Assembly: GCA_003151595.1 (NCBI GenBank)
Contig: PLXW01000109.1
Coordinates: forward strand, 56,244-87,340
Reading direction: 5' to 3'
DNA length: 31,097 nucleotides
Source: Myxococcales bacterium
GTDB taxonomy: Bacteria > Myxococcota > Polyangia > Polyangiales > Polyangiaceae
In this document: in pieces, positions 1 to 7,874 of the stretch
Layout: every line of letters begins with the position of its first letter
How positions within the stretch are numbered: the first letter of the stretch is position 1
Translations under genes and position numbers: made by a program
The notes under the pieces: generated by a model
Seen by the model: the letters and a program-made list of their open reading frames with translations, nothing else
Told to the model about the DNA's origin: nothing
Databases searched by the model: none

Positions 1-584
1 ATCCCTGTCTCCGCCTGCTGAAGGAGACGCTCCATTCCGAGCTGGATCTCGGGCGTCACGGTCACCTTGACCGGGGCTGTATGGTCTCGGAACGTCACGT
101 CGAGCGCGGCGTGGTTCTTCTTGAGGAGCGAGATCGGCGCGACGTCATGCCCGTCGACCGTGCCGACGAGTTTCGTGCCGTCACCTCGAAATTCCGCATG
201 CTGGACGCCCTGGAACGCCGGTCCGTAGTCGGCCGTCATCCGCGTCTGCCCGTGCGCGGTGCGCGAGGAAATCGTGATCACCATCTGGGAGCCTTGCGCG
301 AACACCATCGAGGTTGAGTCGATGCGCGCCTTCGGCTCCGCATCCTCGGTCTCCCGCAGCGTCAGGCCTCCCGACGCGAGCGCGGTCTGAAAGTCGAACG
401 AGAGATGGGTCGCGTCTCCCTGGACAATGCACGACGAGAGCTGAGGGGAGGAGGCGGCGCCGCCGTCCCGCACACCGACGCCAACCGCTGCATCCGAGGC
501 CGACGCGGCAGTGGGCGCGCTATTCTTGCAGGAACCCGTGAGCGCCAGCACCACTCCGATCGAGGCGAGCGAGTGGGCCCTCAT
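1..584 (-). CDS. Putative lipoprotein, C-terminus cut by window edge
   Basis: Reading the minus strand from the ATG at 584 gives about 194 residues without a stop to the window edge. The protein begins with a short hydrophobic signal segment ending in Leu-Thr-Gly-Ser-Cys (Cys19), close to but not an ideal lipobox, so it is probably a lipid-anchored envelope protein. The mature part starts with an Ala/Ser-rich linker and then a beta-rich region with alternating polar and hydrophobic residues. I recognise no domain. Its ATG overlaps the stop of the patatin gene (ATGA), so the two are translationally coupled. As the distal gene after a peptidase and a phospholipase, it may act at the outer membrane during lysis or entry; that is inference from position only. 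Confidence 0.6.
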   Translation of the reverse strand, partial: MRAHSLASIGVVLALTGSCKNSAPTAASASDAAVGVGVRDGGAASSPQLSSCIVQGDATHLSFDFQTALASGGLTLRETEDAEPKARIDSTSMVFAQGSQMVITISSRTAHGQTRMTADYGPAFQGVQHAEFRGDGTKLVGTVDGHDVAPISLLKKNHAALDVTFRDHTAPVKVTVTPEIQLGMERLLQQAETG

Positions 585-1621
585 AGTGCTCCTCCCACCG
601 ACGCGGTCGGCGACGGTGATCGATCGGCGGGGCGCCTTCGGTCTCGGAGCCACGCCCGCGCGACCTCCTGTCCCCTTGCGACGTACTCCTCGCGCAGCCG
701 TCGCGAGAGGAAGCCGTCGAAGGGGCCACCCTCGAGCGGGACCGACGGACGAATTTCGACGATCTGAAGCCTCCGTCGCTCGCTCCACCCCAGCGTCCGA
801 AGGACCGCCGCGCGGACGCTACGGTCGGGGACCTCGACTTCGAGCCGAGCGAGCGTCGCGTTGACGGCGTAGGCCTCGCGCAGGTCGCGGTAGAGACGTT
901 CCTGCACGAGTACCTCCACGAGATGCTCGACGAGAGCGAAGCCGCGCAGCTCGGGCGCGCTGTCCAGCAGCGCCGGGTAGGGGACGATGACGAAGACCCG
1001 ATCGATGTCGGGGGTGTTCTCGATCGCGTACTTGATGGGGGTGTTGTTGGTGAGGCCGCCGTCGAGGCACGGCACCGACCGACCGCCGACGTGAAGAGGG
1101 AACGGGAGGAACGCGAGCGGGAACGCTGCCGAGGCTGCGACCCCCTCGAAGAGCGCTTCGAGCCCCTCCTTGTCGTCGAGCGCGGAGCCGCCGTAGCGCA
1201 GCACGTGCTCGAACGTCGTTCCCCGACGGCCTGGCTCGAGCGGACCCGACTCTCCGGCGCTATTGGTCGTAACGAGGCGCACGTCGACGGGCTCGCGGCC
1301 GGTGCTCGGTCGGACGTGCCGCCGCAGGAGGGCGAGTATCTTGTCGCTCGTTGAGATCCCCTCGAGATCGAGGAGTCCCTTGGCGCTCACGTTGAAGCCC
1401 TTGGCGAGCGTCGCCTCCTCGAGCCAGATGCGCGCGAGCTCCTCGCCGGCGGCGTCCTCGGTGCCCGAGCGGATCGCTCGCGCGTAGAAGGCGGCGTTGA
1501 GCGCCCCGGAGCTCGTGCCGACGACCCGCCGCACGCGCAGGCCCGCGCTCGCGAGCACGGAGATGGCTCCCGCAGAGAACGCCCCCTTGGCAACTCCGCC
1601 TCCAAAAATAATTGCGTCCAT
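581..1621 (-). CDS. Patatin-like phospholipase
   Basis: 346 residues from the ATG at 1621, which has a GAAAGAG ribosome-binding site. A longer in-frame start exists, but its extra residues are Arg/Ser/Pro-rich and unlike the family. The patatin signatures are all present: an oxyanion-hole GGGVAKG at residues 7-13, the nucleophile elbow GTSSG at 35-39 (Ser37) and the catalytic Asp in DGG at 187-189. Patatins use a Ser-Asp dyad to hydrolyse acyl ester bonds of membrane lipids. No signal peptide is seen, so it is cytoplasmic, or delivered some other way. It lies between an NlpC/P60-like peptidase and a lipoprotein at the end of a long operon. A role in membrane breakage (lysis or penetration) fits, but a defence or toxin role as in other patatins cannot be excluded. 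Confidence 0.9.
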   Translation of the reverse strand: MDAIIFGGGVAKGAFSAGAISVLASAGLRVRRVVGTSSGALNAAFYARAIRSGTEDAAGEELARIWLEEATLAKGFNVSAKGLLDLEGISTSDKILALLRRHVRPSTGREPVDVRLVTTNSAGESGPLEPGRRGTTFEHVLRYGGSALDDKEGLEALFEGVAASAAFPLAFLPFPLHVGGRSVPCLDGGLTNNTPIKYAIENTPDIDRVFVIVPYPALLDSAPELRGFALVEHLVEVLVQERLYRDLREAYAVNATLARLEVEVPDRSVRAAVLRTLGWSERRRLQIVEIRPSVPLEGGPFDGFLSRRLREEYVARGQEVARAWLRDRRRPADRSPSPTASVGGAL

Positions 1622-1643
1622 GTCTGTGCTCTCTTTCGTCGGT

Positions 1644-2324
1644 CTAAGGTGTGAGGGGTTCGAGGCGGCCGATGACGATCGGCAAGGCGTGAAAACGATC
1701 GGACGGGGCGAACTGCACGGCAGTCGGCGCTCCGGAGCGGCCGACGTGAAAGAGGAGGGTCCCCATGCCGACCCCGCTCTCGAACGTGCCGCCCCGATCC
1801 CGCGAATCGTCGAGATGCGGTACGCGGCTGGAGTCGTAGACGCGCACCGCGGTGAGGCCGTACCCAGCGGGCTCCGGTCGGTCGGCGACGAGGAGCACGT
1901 GCCCCGTGTCGCCCTCGGCACTCCACCGCGCGAATCTCCAGGCGATCACGTCCCCGCGACGCACCTCGGAGAGCCGGGCGATGCGTCGCCAGCCCTGCGC
2001 GGCCTCGTACACGAGCGCATCGTCAATCTCGTAGCTGCGTCGCCAGCCGAACGTGTCGTCATGGATGAGCGACGCGATGTAGTCGCAGTATTCGAAGGCC
2101 CGCGGACACGGTTGCGTGGGCTCTCGTGGGATCCGCGCGTAGTGCGCGGGCGTGACGCCGCGGAGCACGTAGCTGACGAACTCCGAGCAATCTAGATCGT
2201 ACGTTCCTGTCGCCGGATCGATGACGATCGGCTCATGTTGGTAGTGGGTGTGACGGGCGTTGCTCACGACGAGCGCCGCCGCCGCGGCGACTTGGCGCCG
2301 CCGAGTGGACTCTTGCTGATTCAT
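1644..2324 (-). CDS. NlpC/P60-like cysteine peptidase (CHAP-type)
   Basis: 226 residues from the ATG at 2324, preceded by GGAG at normal spacing. The sequence holds the Cys-nucleophile segment DLDCSEFVSYVL (Cys46), a strand typical of the fold at RRGDVIAW (122-129) and the catalytic-His strand GHVLLVAD (His142). This order is that of NlpC/P60 and CHAP amidase/endopeptidases, which cut the peptide stems of peptidoglycan. An extra helical insert of about 60 residues lies between the Cys and His segments. There is no signal peptide, only an Ala-rich N-terminal helix. It is 22 bp upstream of the patatin gene and part of the same operon. Likely a lysin or entry enzyme; housekeeping wall remodelling is less likely given the neighbours. 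Confidence 0.75.
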   Translation of the reverse strand: MNQQESTRRRQVAAAAALVVSNARHTHYQHEPIVIDPATGTYDLDCSEFVSYVLRGVTPAHYARIPREPTQPCPRAFEYCDYIASLIHDDTFGWRRSYEIDDALVYEAAQGWRRIARLSEVRRGDVIAWRFARWSAEGDTGHVLLVADRPEPAGYGLTAVRVYDSSRVPHLDDSRDRGGTFESGVGMGTLLFHVGRSGAPTAVQFAPSDRFHALPIVIGRLEPLTP

Positions 2325-2346
2325 CGAAACTCCGGGGGGTGAGGTG

Positions 2347-3078
2347 TCAGAACGGCACGGCGGCGAGCTCCTCAGGCGTGGAGCGGCGGCGCTTCGAAGA
2401 GGGCGGAGGGCGAAGAGCGCGCTCGGCCTTGGCGCGCTGCTCCTCGAGCTCGCGAATGAGGCGGTCGCTCCCATCGTCGAGCGCGGCGAGGATCTCGTCC
2501 GGGTGCTGCTCGGCGTAGCGCAGGAAGACTTCCGTCCGCGATTCGCGCGAGGTGCCCTTCATGTCGCGCTTCACGCGATCGAAGAGAGCCTGGTAGTCGG
2601 GGGGGATGTTCCCGCGAACCTCGTCGTCGGACTCGCTCCGGCGCTCGTCGGCGTGCGCGCGGTGGACGGCGCGGTGTCGATCGCGGTTTCCTTGCTCGAT
2701 GCGACGGAGGTCGGCCTGGTACTTCCGCTCGGCGTCCCAGTTTCCCTTCGCGCGTTCGATCGGATCGCGCGCCTCGCTATGCACGCCGGCCTTCCGGACA
2801 ACGCACACCTCGCGCGCTTCGGCGCGCTCCTTTGCGTAGGTGTCCTTCAGCTCGGCGAGCGCGCTCTGACGACGCGCGTGGGCTTTCTCGCGGAGGGTCA
2901 GCCGCTCGGCGCGGCAATGCCCCCGCGCCTTCGCGAGCGCTTCGTTCCGCTGCGTCCGCGCCGCGTGGAGCTGCTCCCGCAAGCTCCGGAGACTCGCCGC
3001 CGCCTTCTCGCGATGGCTCTGGGCGATGTCGCGATTGAGCGCCTGCCGCTGTTTCGCAGCTTCCTTCCGGGTCAGCAT
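2347..3078 (-). CDS. Coiled-coil protein, shortest member of a three-gene paralogous set
   Basis: 243 residues from the ATG at 3078, with GAGAGAG upstream. A long highly charged helical region rich in Arg, Glu, Ala and Lys covers residues 5-150, followed by a helical segment ending in SRTEVFLRYAEQHPDEI and a basic Ser/Arg tail. The same layout, with recognisable identities (ERL..R, RQSAL..L.D, Y/HQA.L.R.E, ESR.E..LRYAE.HP), forms the N-terminal halves of the next two genes upstream. This copy has only that module. I cannot assign a function. Because the other two copies carry phage/plasmid 'polyvalent protein' domains, the shared module may be a packaging, scaffold or delivery region; that is inference. 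Confidence 0.75.
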   Translation of the reverse strand: MLTRKEAAKQRQALNRDIAQSHREKAAASLRSLREQLHAARTQRNEALAKARGHCRAERLTLREKAHARRQSALAELKDTYAKERAEAREVCVVRKAGVHSEARDPIERAKGNWDAERKYQADLRRIEQGNRDRHRAVHRAHADERRSESDDEVRGNIPPDYQALFDRVKRDMKGTSRESRTEVFLRYAEQHPDEILAALDDGSDRLIRELEEQRAKAERALRPPPSSKRRRSTPEELAAVPF

Positions 3079-3196
3079 GGGCGTCGGATCTCTCTCGGGT
3101 CGCGGTCGCCCTGCGCGGGATCGCGTACGCCCGCCGTCCGGGGCGCTGGGCAGACGGAGGCTCGGAGACGGGGGTTGCGGAGGGAGTGCATGGCGT

Positions 3197-4687
3197 TCAG
3201 CCCTCCGAGGGCGGCGGTGCCGCGGCGAGCGTTTGCGGGGAGCCCGTCGGCGGCGATCCGCCGTGCTTCGTGAGGATGCGTCGCGCGTCATCCCACGCGC
3301 CGCCGCTCGCGAAGCGCTGCCAGGCGCCCGCTGTGGGCGACCACTTGAAGCCCGCTCCCTTCAGGGCGCGTCGCATGTCCTCGGGCGGCTTCGCCGGGAA
3401 CGTGATGCGGACGCGGTTCTCCGCCTCTGCGATCGTGCAATGACCGATGCTCTCGGGGGCGCGGACGGGGGAGCTCGCGCGAGCTTCGAGCTGGCGGATC
3501 CTCTCCTTGACGCGCCTCTCCTCGGAGGACGTGTTCTGAAGTGCGTAGGCGGGAAAGCCGATGCGACCTATCGGGTCCTTCTCGAGGAGCGACTGGGCGC
3601 GCGCCTCGTTGAACCCGAGCGCGCCGAGGCGAGCGACGACGTCGCCCCCCTTCCGGATCGCCGCGTTGGCCGCGCGCATCTGCTCGCGCCCTTTCTCGAG
3701 GGAGGCGAGCTTGGCGCGGAGCTTCGCGACGGCCTCGGGGTCGTCGCTCGAGACGGCCGTGTTCTTCTCCGCGAACGCGGCGCGGCGCGCGAGCTGGTCG
3801 GCTTCCCTGGAGAGGAACACGCCCTTCGTCGCGAGCGATTGCATCTTCCCGAGGTCGCGCCGATGCCTTTTCTCGGAGTGGTGTCCGACGAGGATGGGCT
3901 GGCCCATCGGGATCATGTTCCCGATCGCGCGCTCCCTCGTGAACGCCCCCTCGGCTTCGGCGCGGAGCTTCTCCGACCGCACGCGCAGCCGCTCAATGCG
4001 CGCTGCGCGCTTCAACTCGAACGCGTTCGGCGCACGCGCGGATTTCTCGACCTCGGCGATCTCTGCCTTCGTCTTGGCGATCGCCTTCTCCGCTTTGGGC
4101 TCGAGGATGGCGTGCATCTCCTCGGGGTGAGCCTTGGCGTAGCTCCAGAGCGCTTCGACCTTGGACTCCCCCGGAGCGGGGGTGATGGTCCGCGCCTTCT
4201 CGAGTAGGGGCCGGAGCTTCTCCAGCTTGGGCCCGTGCAGGGCTCCGCCCGCAAGCGTCTGCGCGTGCAGCTTGTCGATGTCGTCCTTACGCCGCCGCTC
4301 GTGAGTCGTGATGCGACTCTGCTCGGTGTGATGCTGGCGTTGGACCGCGAGCGCCGCGCGCACGGCCGAAATTGTCGTCGCCGACGTGCTGCGGACCTCG
4401 ACGAGACGCGCGGCTTGCTGATCCCGGGCAGTCTTCCGCGCCGTCTTCACCTCGTCACGGAGCCCCGCGAGTGCGCTCTGGCGCATCGCGAAGATCGCCC
4501 CGCGCACTGCGAGTCGCTCGCGCTTGCACTCCTCGACGAGCTCGCGCATCCGGTCCTTCTTTGCGGCGAGCGCTGCTCGCAGAGTGGCGCGCAGGCCGAC
4601 GAGTTGCTCGCGCGCGGCCTCCTTGTGGCTGCGAGCGGCGGCGCGGATCTCCCCGGCGCTGAGCGGCGCCTGATCGTGGGAAGTCAT
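3197..4687 (-). CDS. DUF3560 domain protein with N-terminal coiled-coil module
   Basis: 496 residues from the ATG at 4687, which overlaps the stop of the upstream gene (ATGA). Residues 15-215 are the charged coiled-coil module shared with both neighbours. Residues 225-400 match what I know of DUF3560: GQPILVGHHSEKRHRRD (262-278), the SSDDPEAVAKL segment (313-323), MRAANAAIRKG (337-347) and YALQN...RRVKERI (381-397). Residues 424-475 form the short C-terminal unit often found after it (RVRITF ... GFKWSP..GAWQR). DUF3560 occurs in large polyvalent proteins of phages and conjugative elements, thought to act on or protect DNA just after entry. The biochemical function is unknown. It supports a mobile-element origin for this operon. 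Confidence 0.85.
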   Translation of the reverse strand: MTSHDQAPLSAGEIRAAARSHKEAAREQLVGLRATLRAALAAKKDRMRELVEECKRERLAVRGAIFAMRQSALAGLRDEVKTARKTARDQQAARLVEVRSTSATTISAVRAALAVQRQHHTEQSRITTHERRRKDDIDKLHAQTLAGGALHGPKLEKLRPLLEKARTITPAPGESKVEALWSYAKAHPEEMHAILEPKAEKAIAKTKAEIAEVEKSARAPNAFELKRAARIERLRVRSEKLRAEAEGAFTRERAIGNMIPMGQPILVGHHSEKRHRRDLGKMQSLATKGVFLSREADQLARRAAFAEKNTAVSSDDPEAVAKLRAKLASLEKGREQMRAANAAIRKGGDVVARLGALGFNEARAQSLLEKDPIGRIGFPAYALQNTSSEERRVKERIRQLEARASSPVRAPESIGHCTIAEAENRVRITFPAKPPEDMRRALKGAGFKWSPTAGAWQRFASGGAWDDARRILTKHGGSPPTGSPQTLAAAPPPSEG

Positions 4688-7206
4688 GGCCGCGCTCCCC
4701 CGGGCGTCGCGGCTGCGCGCGCAGCGGCGACCTTCTCTGCGTTGATGCGCTTCCACTCGCCCTCGTCGTCGAGCTTCACGTCGCGCCCGAATCGCTCGTG
4801 GTGGTAGTCCGTCATCGGGTCGGAGTTGTCCCAGTGGTAGGCGTCGACGATCGCGTTCAGCTTCGCGACGACGCTGTCAGCCTCCGCGGTGTGCCGGCTC
4901 CGAAACCGGTCCCGATCGAACGAGACATGACTCGAGCCCTTCTCGAGGTGGAACGCTTCCGGATTGAGGAGAGCGAAGGGAAGTGCGGATGCGACGACGT
5001 TGATGGACGAACCCATCGAATACTTGTCGGTCTGGACCGAGTATTTCCCCTTGGGGAGGGCCTTCGTTCGTACGGCTTCGCCGATGTCCGCCCGGATCCG
5101 CTTCGCGATCTCGGCCGTGTCCCTCAGCTCCGGCGCTTTGACGTCCTTCTTCGCCGCCGGCTTCGGGGCGTGCGCGCCGAAGTCCTGCTTGGCCTTGGCC
5201 TCGCAGGCATCGCACGCGCGACCGTTCGGCGCGTTGAGGACGACGTCCTCCGAGTAGGGGACACCCGCCGTGGCCGCGCGCATCTTCCGCACCACGATGT
5301 GCCCGCAGCTCGCGCGCACCTTGAACGGCTGGACCGTGTCGGCGATCGTGGAGGCGACGACGACGGGCGGCTTCGCCATGACCCCGGGCGCCGCGGGTGG
5401 CGCGTTCGTGTTCGCGGCGGGCGCGTGCAGATCGAGGGCGACGGCTCCGCGAGCGTCTCGAACGATCATCGCGGGGTTCAGGCGAGTCTCGGGCTGCGTG
5501 AGGACGAGCGCTTCTGCGTCCTGCCCGCTACTCCACGCGTCGTGCGTCTCCGACCCAAACGCGACGCGCCGCCCGTGCTTCCCGGCAGCGCGCGACAGCA
5601 GCTCGCACCACGCGGCATAGCTCTGTGTGGGGCCGCTCGCCGAGGGCGCGGGCGGGACGGACGGCGCGGTCGCCGGCTCGCTGGACGCCGCTTTCTTCGG
5701 TATGGCGCGCTTCCCGCGGGCACCTCCCTTCGGCTCCTTCTGCGGGGGGCCGAGTCGCAGCGCAGCATCGAGACTGCCCCGCACAGCGACATCGAGGCGA
5801 TCGTGGATCGCTGCCGCCGCGCGCTCGGCGGAATGGCCGTGCTTCGCTAGCTCGGCTTCGATCGTCGCGTCGCTGACCTGCGCATGCGCACCCACCTGCC
5901 ATCCGCGGCCGGCGAGGATCTTCGTGACGTCGACGACGCCCGCAGGCACCGCACGTGCCCCCTCCGTCGTTGGCGCGGTTGTCTCGGGCACCGAGGGTGC
6001 TGGCGGGACGTGCGCGGTGGCGGACGGCTTCGTCGAGCCCCCTTTCCCGGGTGCTAACCGCTTCCCCCGAGTGGCCTTCGCCGCGGCGAGCTCGGCCCGC
6101 TCGCGCATGAAGTCGGCGAGCGGCATGCCTCCTCCGTCTCGTGGAAGCTCGCCCTTGCGCCTCTCCGTCGCTCCCTTCGGCTTGGGCGCTTTTGTCGCAT
6201 CCCTTGTCTTCGGTCCCGGTGATGCGTTCGGCACCGTGGGCACGGCGGCCTTCTTCGCGGGCTTCGTCTTCGGAGCCTTCGGTTTGGCAGGCTTGCGAGT
6301 GGCTTTGGTTCGCTTCGGCGTCGCCGGGCCTGGCGACTGGGGCGCCGCCGCATCTGCCGCGGGTAGAGGTGCTGCGGGCGGCAACGCCTCGGCCGTGGGT
6401 GGAGAGGCGATGGGCGCCACGTGAACCGGTCCAATGCGCTGCTCTCCCGGTGCGGGCCACGCGCCCTGCTCCGCGGCGCGACCCTGGCGCGAGCGCCGGT
6501 CCCGCTGACTCTGAGTCGGAGGGCGCGCTCCCACACGGACGTCGCCGCCGGAGGCGCGCACGGAGCGCTCTGCGTCGACAACGGCGCGCTTCGTCTCCTC
6601 GACCTTCCGGTGCGCGGTCGGCTCGAGCACGGCGTGAGCCTTCTCCGGATTGCGCTCGGCGAACCGTAGGAGCGCCTCCGCGCGCGACTCACCCGACGCC
6701 CGTGCGACCGCGCGTCCTTCCCGCTCAAAGAGGGGTGCCAACTTTCCGAAGAGCGACGACCGGAGCGCGCCCGCAGCGAGCGACCGTTCGTGTGCGAGAC
6801 GGATCTCGATCCGGCGTGAGCGCTCCTCTCGTTCCAGCCGCGCGAGCTCCGCTTGGTGCTGCCTCTCGACGGCCGACGCGGCGCGCGCCCGATCTACAGG
6901 AGCCCCCGCGACCTGGCGGATCTCGGCGAGGCGCGTGAGCCGAGTCAACTTCGCGGCACCGCGTGCAGCCTGGATCTGGTCCCGGAGATCGCGCAACGAG
7001 CGCGCGCGCATCTCCTGGACCTGTTCGCGAATCGCACGTCGGTCTGCCTTGCAGGCCTCGACAAACTCCGCGATGCGGGTCTTCTTCTGCGCGAGCGCCT
7101 CGCGGAGCTTCTGACGAAGATCGGCGAGTCGCGACTCGGCGGCGACGCGAAGGCCGACGTTGCCGCCCCCTCGCGTCCGCATGCGGAATGTGTTTGTCGA
7201 GGCCAT
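4684..7206 (-). CDS. Polyvalent-type protein: coiled-coil module, basic linker, zinc-finger, LPD29-like domain
   Basis: 840 residues from the ATG at 7206, with GGAGAAG upstream. Residues 20-215 are the coiled-coil module shared with the two downstream genes. Residues 230-420 are a Lys/Ala/Pro-rich, histone-H1-like disordered linker. Residues 420-620 include a small helical segment (VVDVTKILAGRGWQV) and an unassigned globular part. A zinc-finger-like set of Cys634, His636, Cys665 and Cys668 follows. Residues 695-825 (KRIRADI, GKYSVQTDKYSMGSSI, YHWDNSDPMTDY) resemble large polyvalent protein domain 29 (LPD29). Such domain chains are typical of phage/plasmid proteins delivered with DNA. The linker and Zn-finger suggest nucleic-acid binding. 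Function otherwise unknown. Confidence 0.8.
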   Translation of the reverse strand: MASTNTFRMRTRGGGNVGLRVAAESRLADLRQKLREALAQKKTRIAEFVEACKADRRAIREQVQEMRARSLRDLRDQIQAARGAAKLTRLTRLAEIRQVAGAPVDRARAASAVERQHQAELARLEREERSRRIEIRLAHERSLAAGALRSSLFGKLAPLFEREGRAVARASGESRAEALLRFAERNPEKAHAVLEPTAHRKVEETKRAVVDAERSVRASGGDVRVGARPPTQSQRDRRSRQGRAAEQGAWPAPGEQRIGPVHVAPIASPPTAEALPPAAPLPAADAAAPQSPGPATPKRTKATRKPAKPKAPKTKPAKKAAVPTVPNASPGPKTRDATKAPKPKGATERRKGELPRDGGGMPLADFMRERAELAAAKATRGKRLAPGKGGSTKPSATAHVPPAPSVPETTAPTTEGARAVPAGVVDVTKILAGRGWQVGAHAQVSDATIEAELAKHGHSAERAAAAIHDRLDVAVRGSLDAALRLGPPQKEPKGGARGKRAIPKKAASSEPATAPSVPPAPSASGPTQSYAAWCELLSRAAGKHGRRVAFGSETHDAWSSGQDAEALVLTQPETRLNPAMIVRDARGAVALDLHAPAANTNAPPAAPGVMAKPPVVVASTIADTVQPFKVRASCGHIVVRKMRAATAGVPYSEDVVLNAPNGRACDACEAKAKQDFGAHAPKPAAKKDVKAPELRDTAEIAKRIRADIGEAVRTKALPKGKYSVQTDKYSMGSSINVVASALPFALLNPEAFHLEKGSSHVSFDRDRFRSRHTAEADSVVAKLNAIVDAYHWDNSDPMTDYHHERFGRDVKLDDEGEWKRINAEKVAAARAAATPGGARP

Positions 7207-7221
7207 GGCGTTCTTCTCCGA

Positions 7222-7557
7222 TCAGCCGGCGGTGGAGCGACGGCGCTGCTGTTGCCGGTTGCGCGGCGGGGGCGGCGGCGGGCGAAACTCCTCCTCGTCG
7301 TCGAGTTCCTCTTCGCGCTCCTCGAAGATGACTGCTTCGCCATCCTCACCGACGAGGACGACGGTCTCGGTCTCACAGCCGAAGAACCGGTCGATGGTGC
7401 TGCGCAGCGCGATCCACTGCGAGCGTGTGACCTGGACGAAGTCGGTCCCCAGTGCGAGCTGGACGTAGTGCGGGTCAGTGGCCGACACGTCGAGCGTGCC
7501 GAACTGGCCTCCTTGGAGCTTGCGGAACGAAATGAGAGGTTTCGGGAAATGCTTCAT
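7222..7557 (-). CDS. Small protein with acidic and polyproline/Gln/Arg tail
   Basis: 111 residues from the ATG at 7557. The first 75 residues look folded (SFRKLQGGQFGTLDVSATDP, then strands and a helix around VTRSQWIALRSTIDRFF). The tail switches to an acidic run (EEREEELDDEEE), six prolines and a Gln/Arg-rich end. The tail is low-complexity and probably disordered. It lies between the coiled-coil genes and the paired helical proteins in the same operon. I do not recognise a family. The sharply two-charged tail could bind a basic partner such as the H1-like linker of the adjacent protein, but nothing in the sequence proves this. Confidence 0.6.
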   Translation of the reverse strand: MKHFPKPLISFRKLQGGQFGTLDVSATDPHYVQLALGTDFVQVTRSQWIALRSTIDRFFGCETETVVLVGEDGEAVIFEEREEELDDEEEFRPPPPPPRNRQQQRRRSTAG

Positions 7558-7568
7558 GTGCGTGGGCC

Positions 7569-7874
7569 TCAGGTGGTGGAGGAAGAGACAGAGTGATGTC
7601 GGGACGGCGCCGTCACGGAGCGCCGCGCGTACGCTTGCAGGAGGTCGAAGAGCTCCGTGACGAGCGCGAACTGCTCGCGCGTGAGGACGTCGCGAAGAGC
7701 GCCGAGCTGCTCGCGCGTGCTCATCGACGCGATCCGCTCGACGATCTCGTCGCCGACGGTGACGGCGACGCGCGAGACGAAGCGCGCGACAAGGCCGTGC
7801 GCGACCTCCCGGGTGGCCCCGTTCGCCGCCTCCCGGAGGCGAGCGAGGATCGAGGCTGCATGGAAGCTCTTCAT
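7569..7874 (-). CDS. Small helical protein, paralogous to the C-terminal domain of its upstream neighbour
   Basis: 101 residues from the ATG at 7874, whose ATGA overlaps the stop of the upstream gene. It is almost all helical. Residues 41-83 (GDEIVERIA..STREQLGALRDVLTREQFALVTEL) align with the C-terminal domain of the 346-residue upstream protein (GDELVDRFV..LTPDQLGGVARLLTEEQLAIFSQL). The DQLG/EQLG and LT.EQ.A positions are shared, so this is a diverged duplicate of that domain. The tail is Ser/Thr/His-rich. No known family recognised. Paired small helical domains of this kind could hetero-oligomerise. Confidence 0.7.
   Translation of the reverse strand: MKSFHAASILARLREAANGATREVAHGLVARFVSRVAVTVGDEIVERIASMSTREQLGALRDVLTREQFALVTELFDLLQAYARRSVTAPSRHHSVSSSTT

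Noticed and set aside
581..1921. 446-residue form of the patatin protein
   Set aside because: The first 100 residues are Arg/Ser/Pro-rich and lie over the peptidase gene; the ATG at 1621 has a good ribosome-binding site and starts right before the glycine-rich motif.
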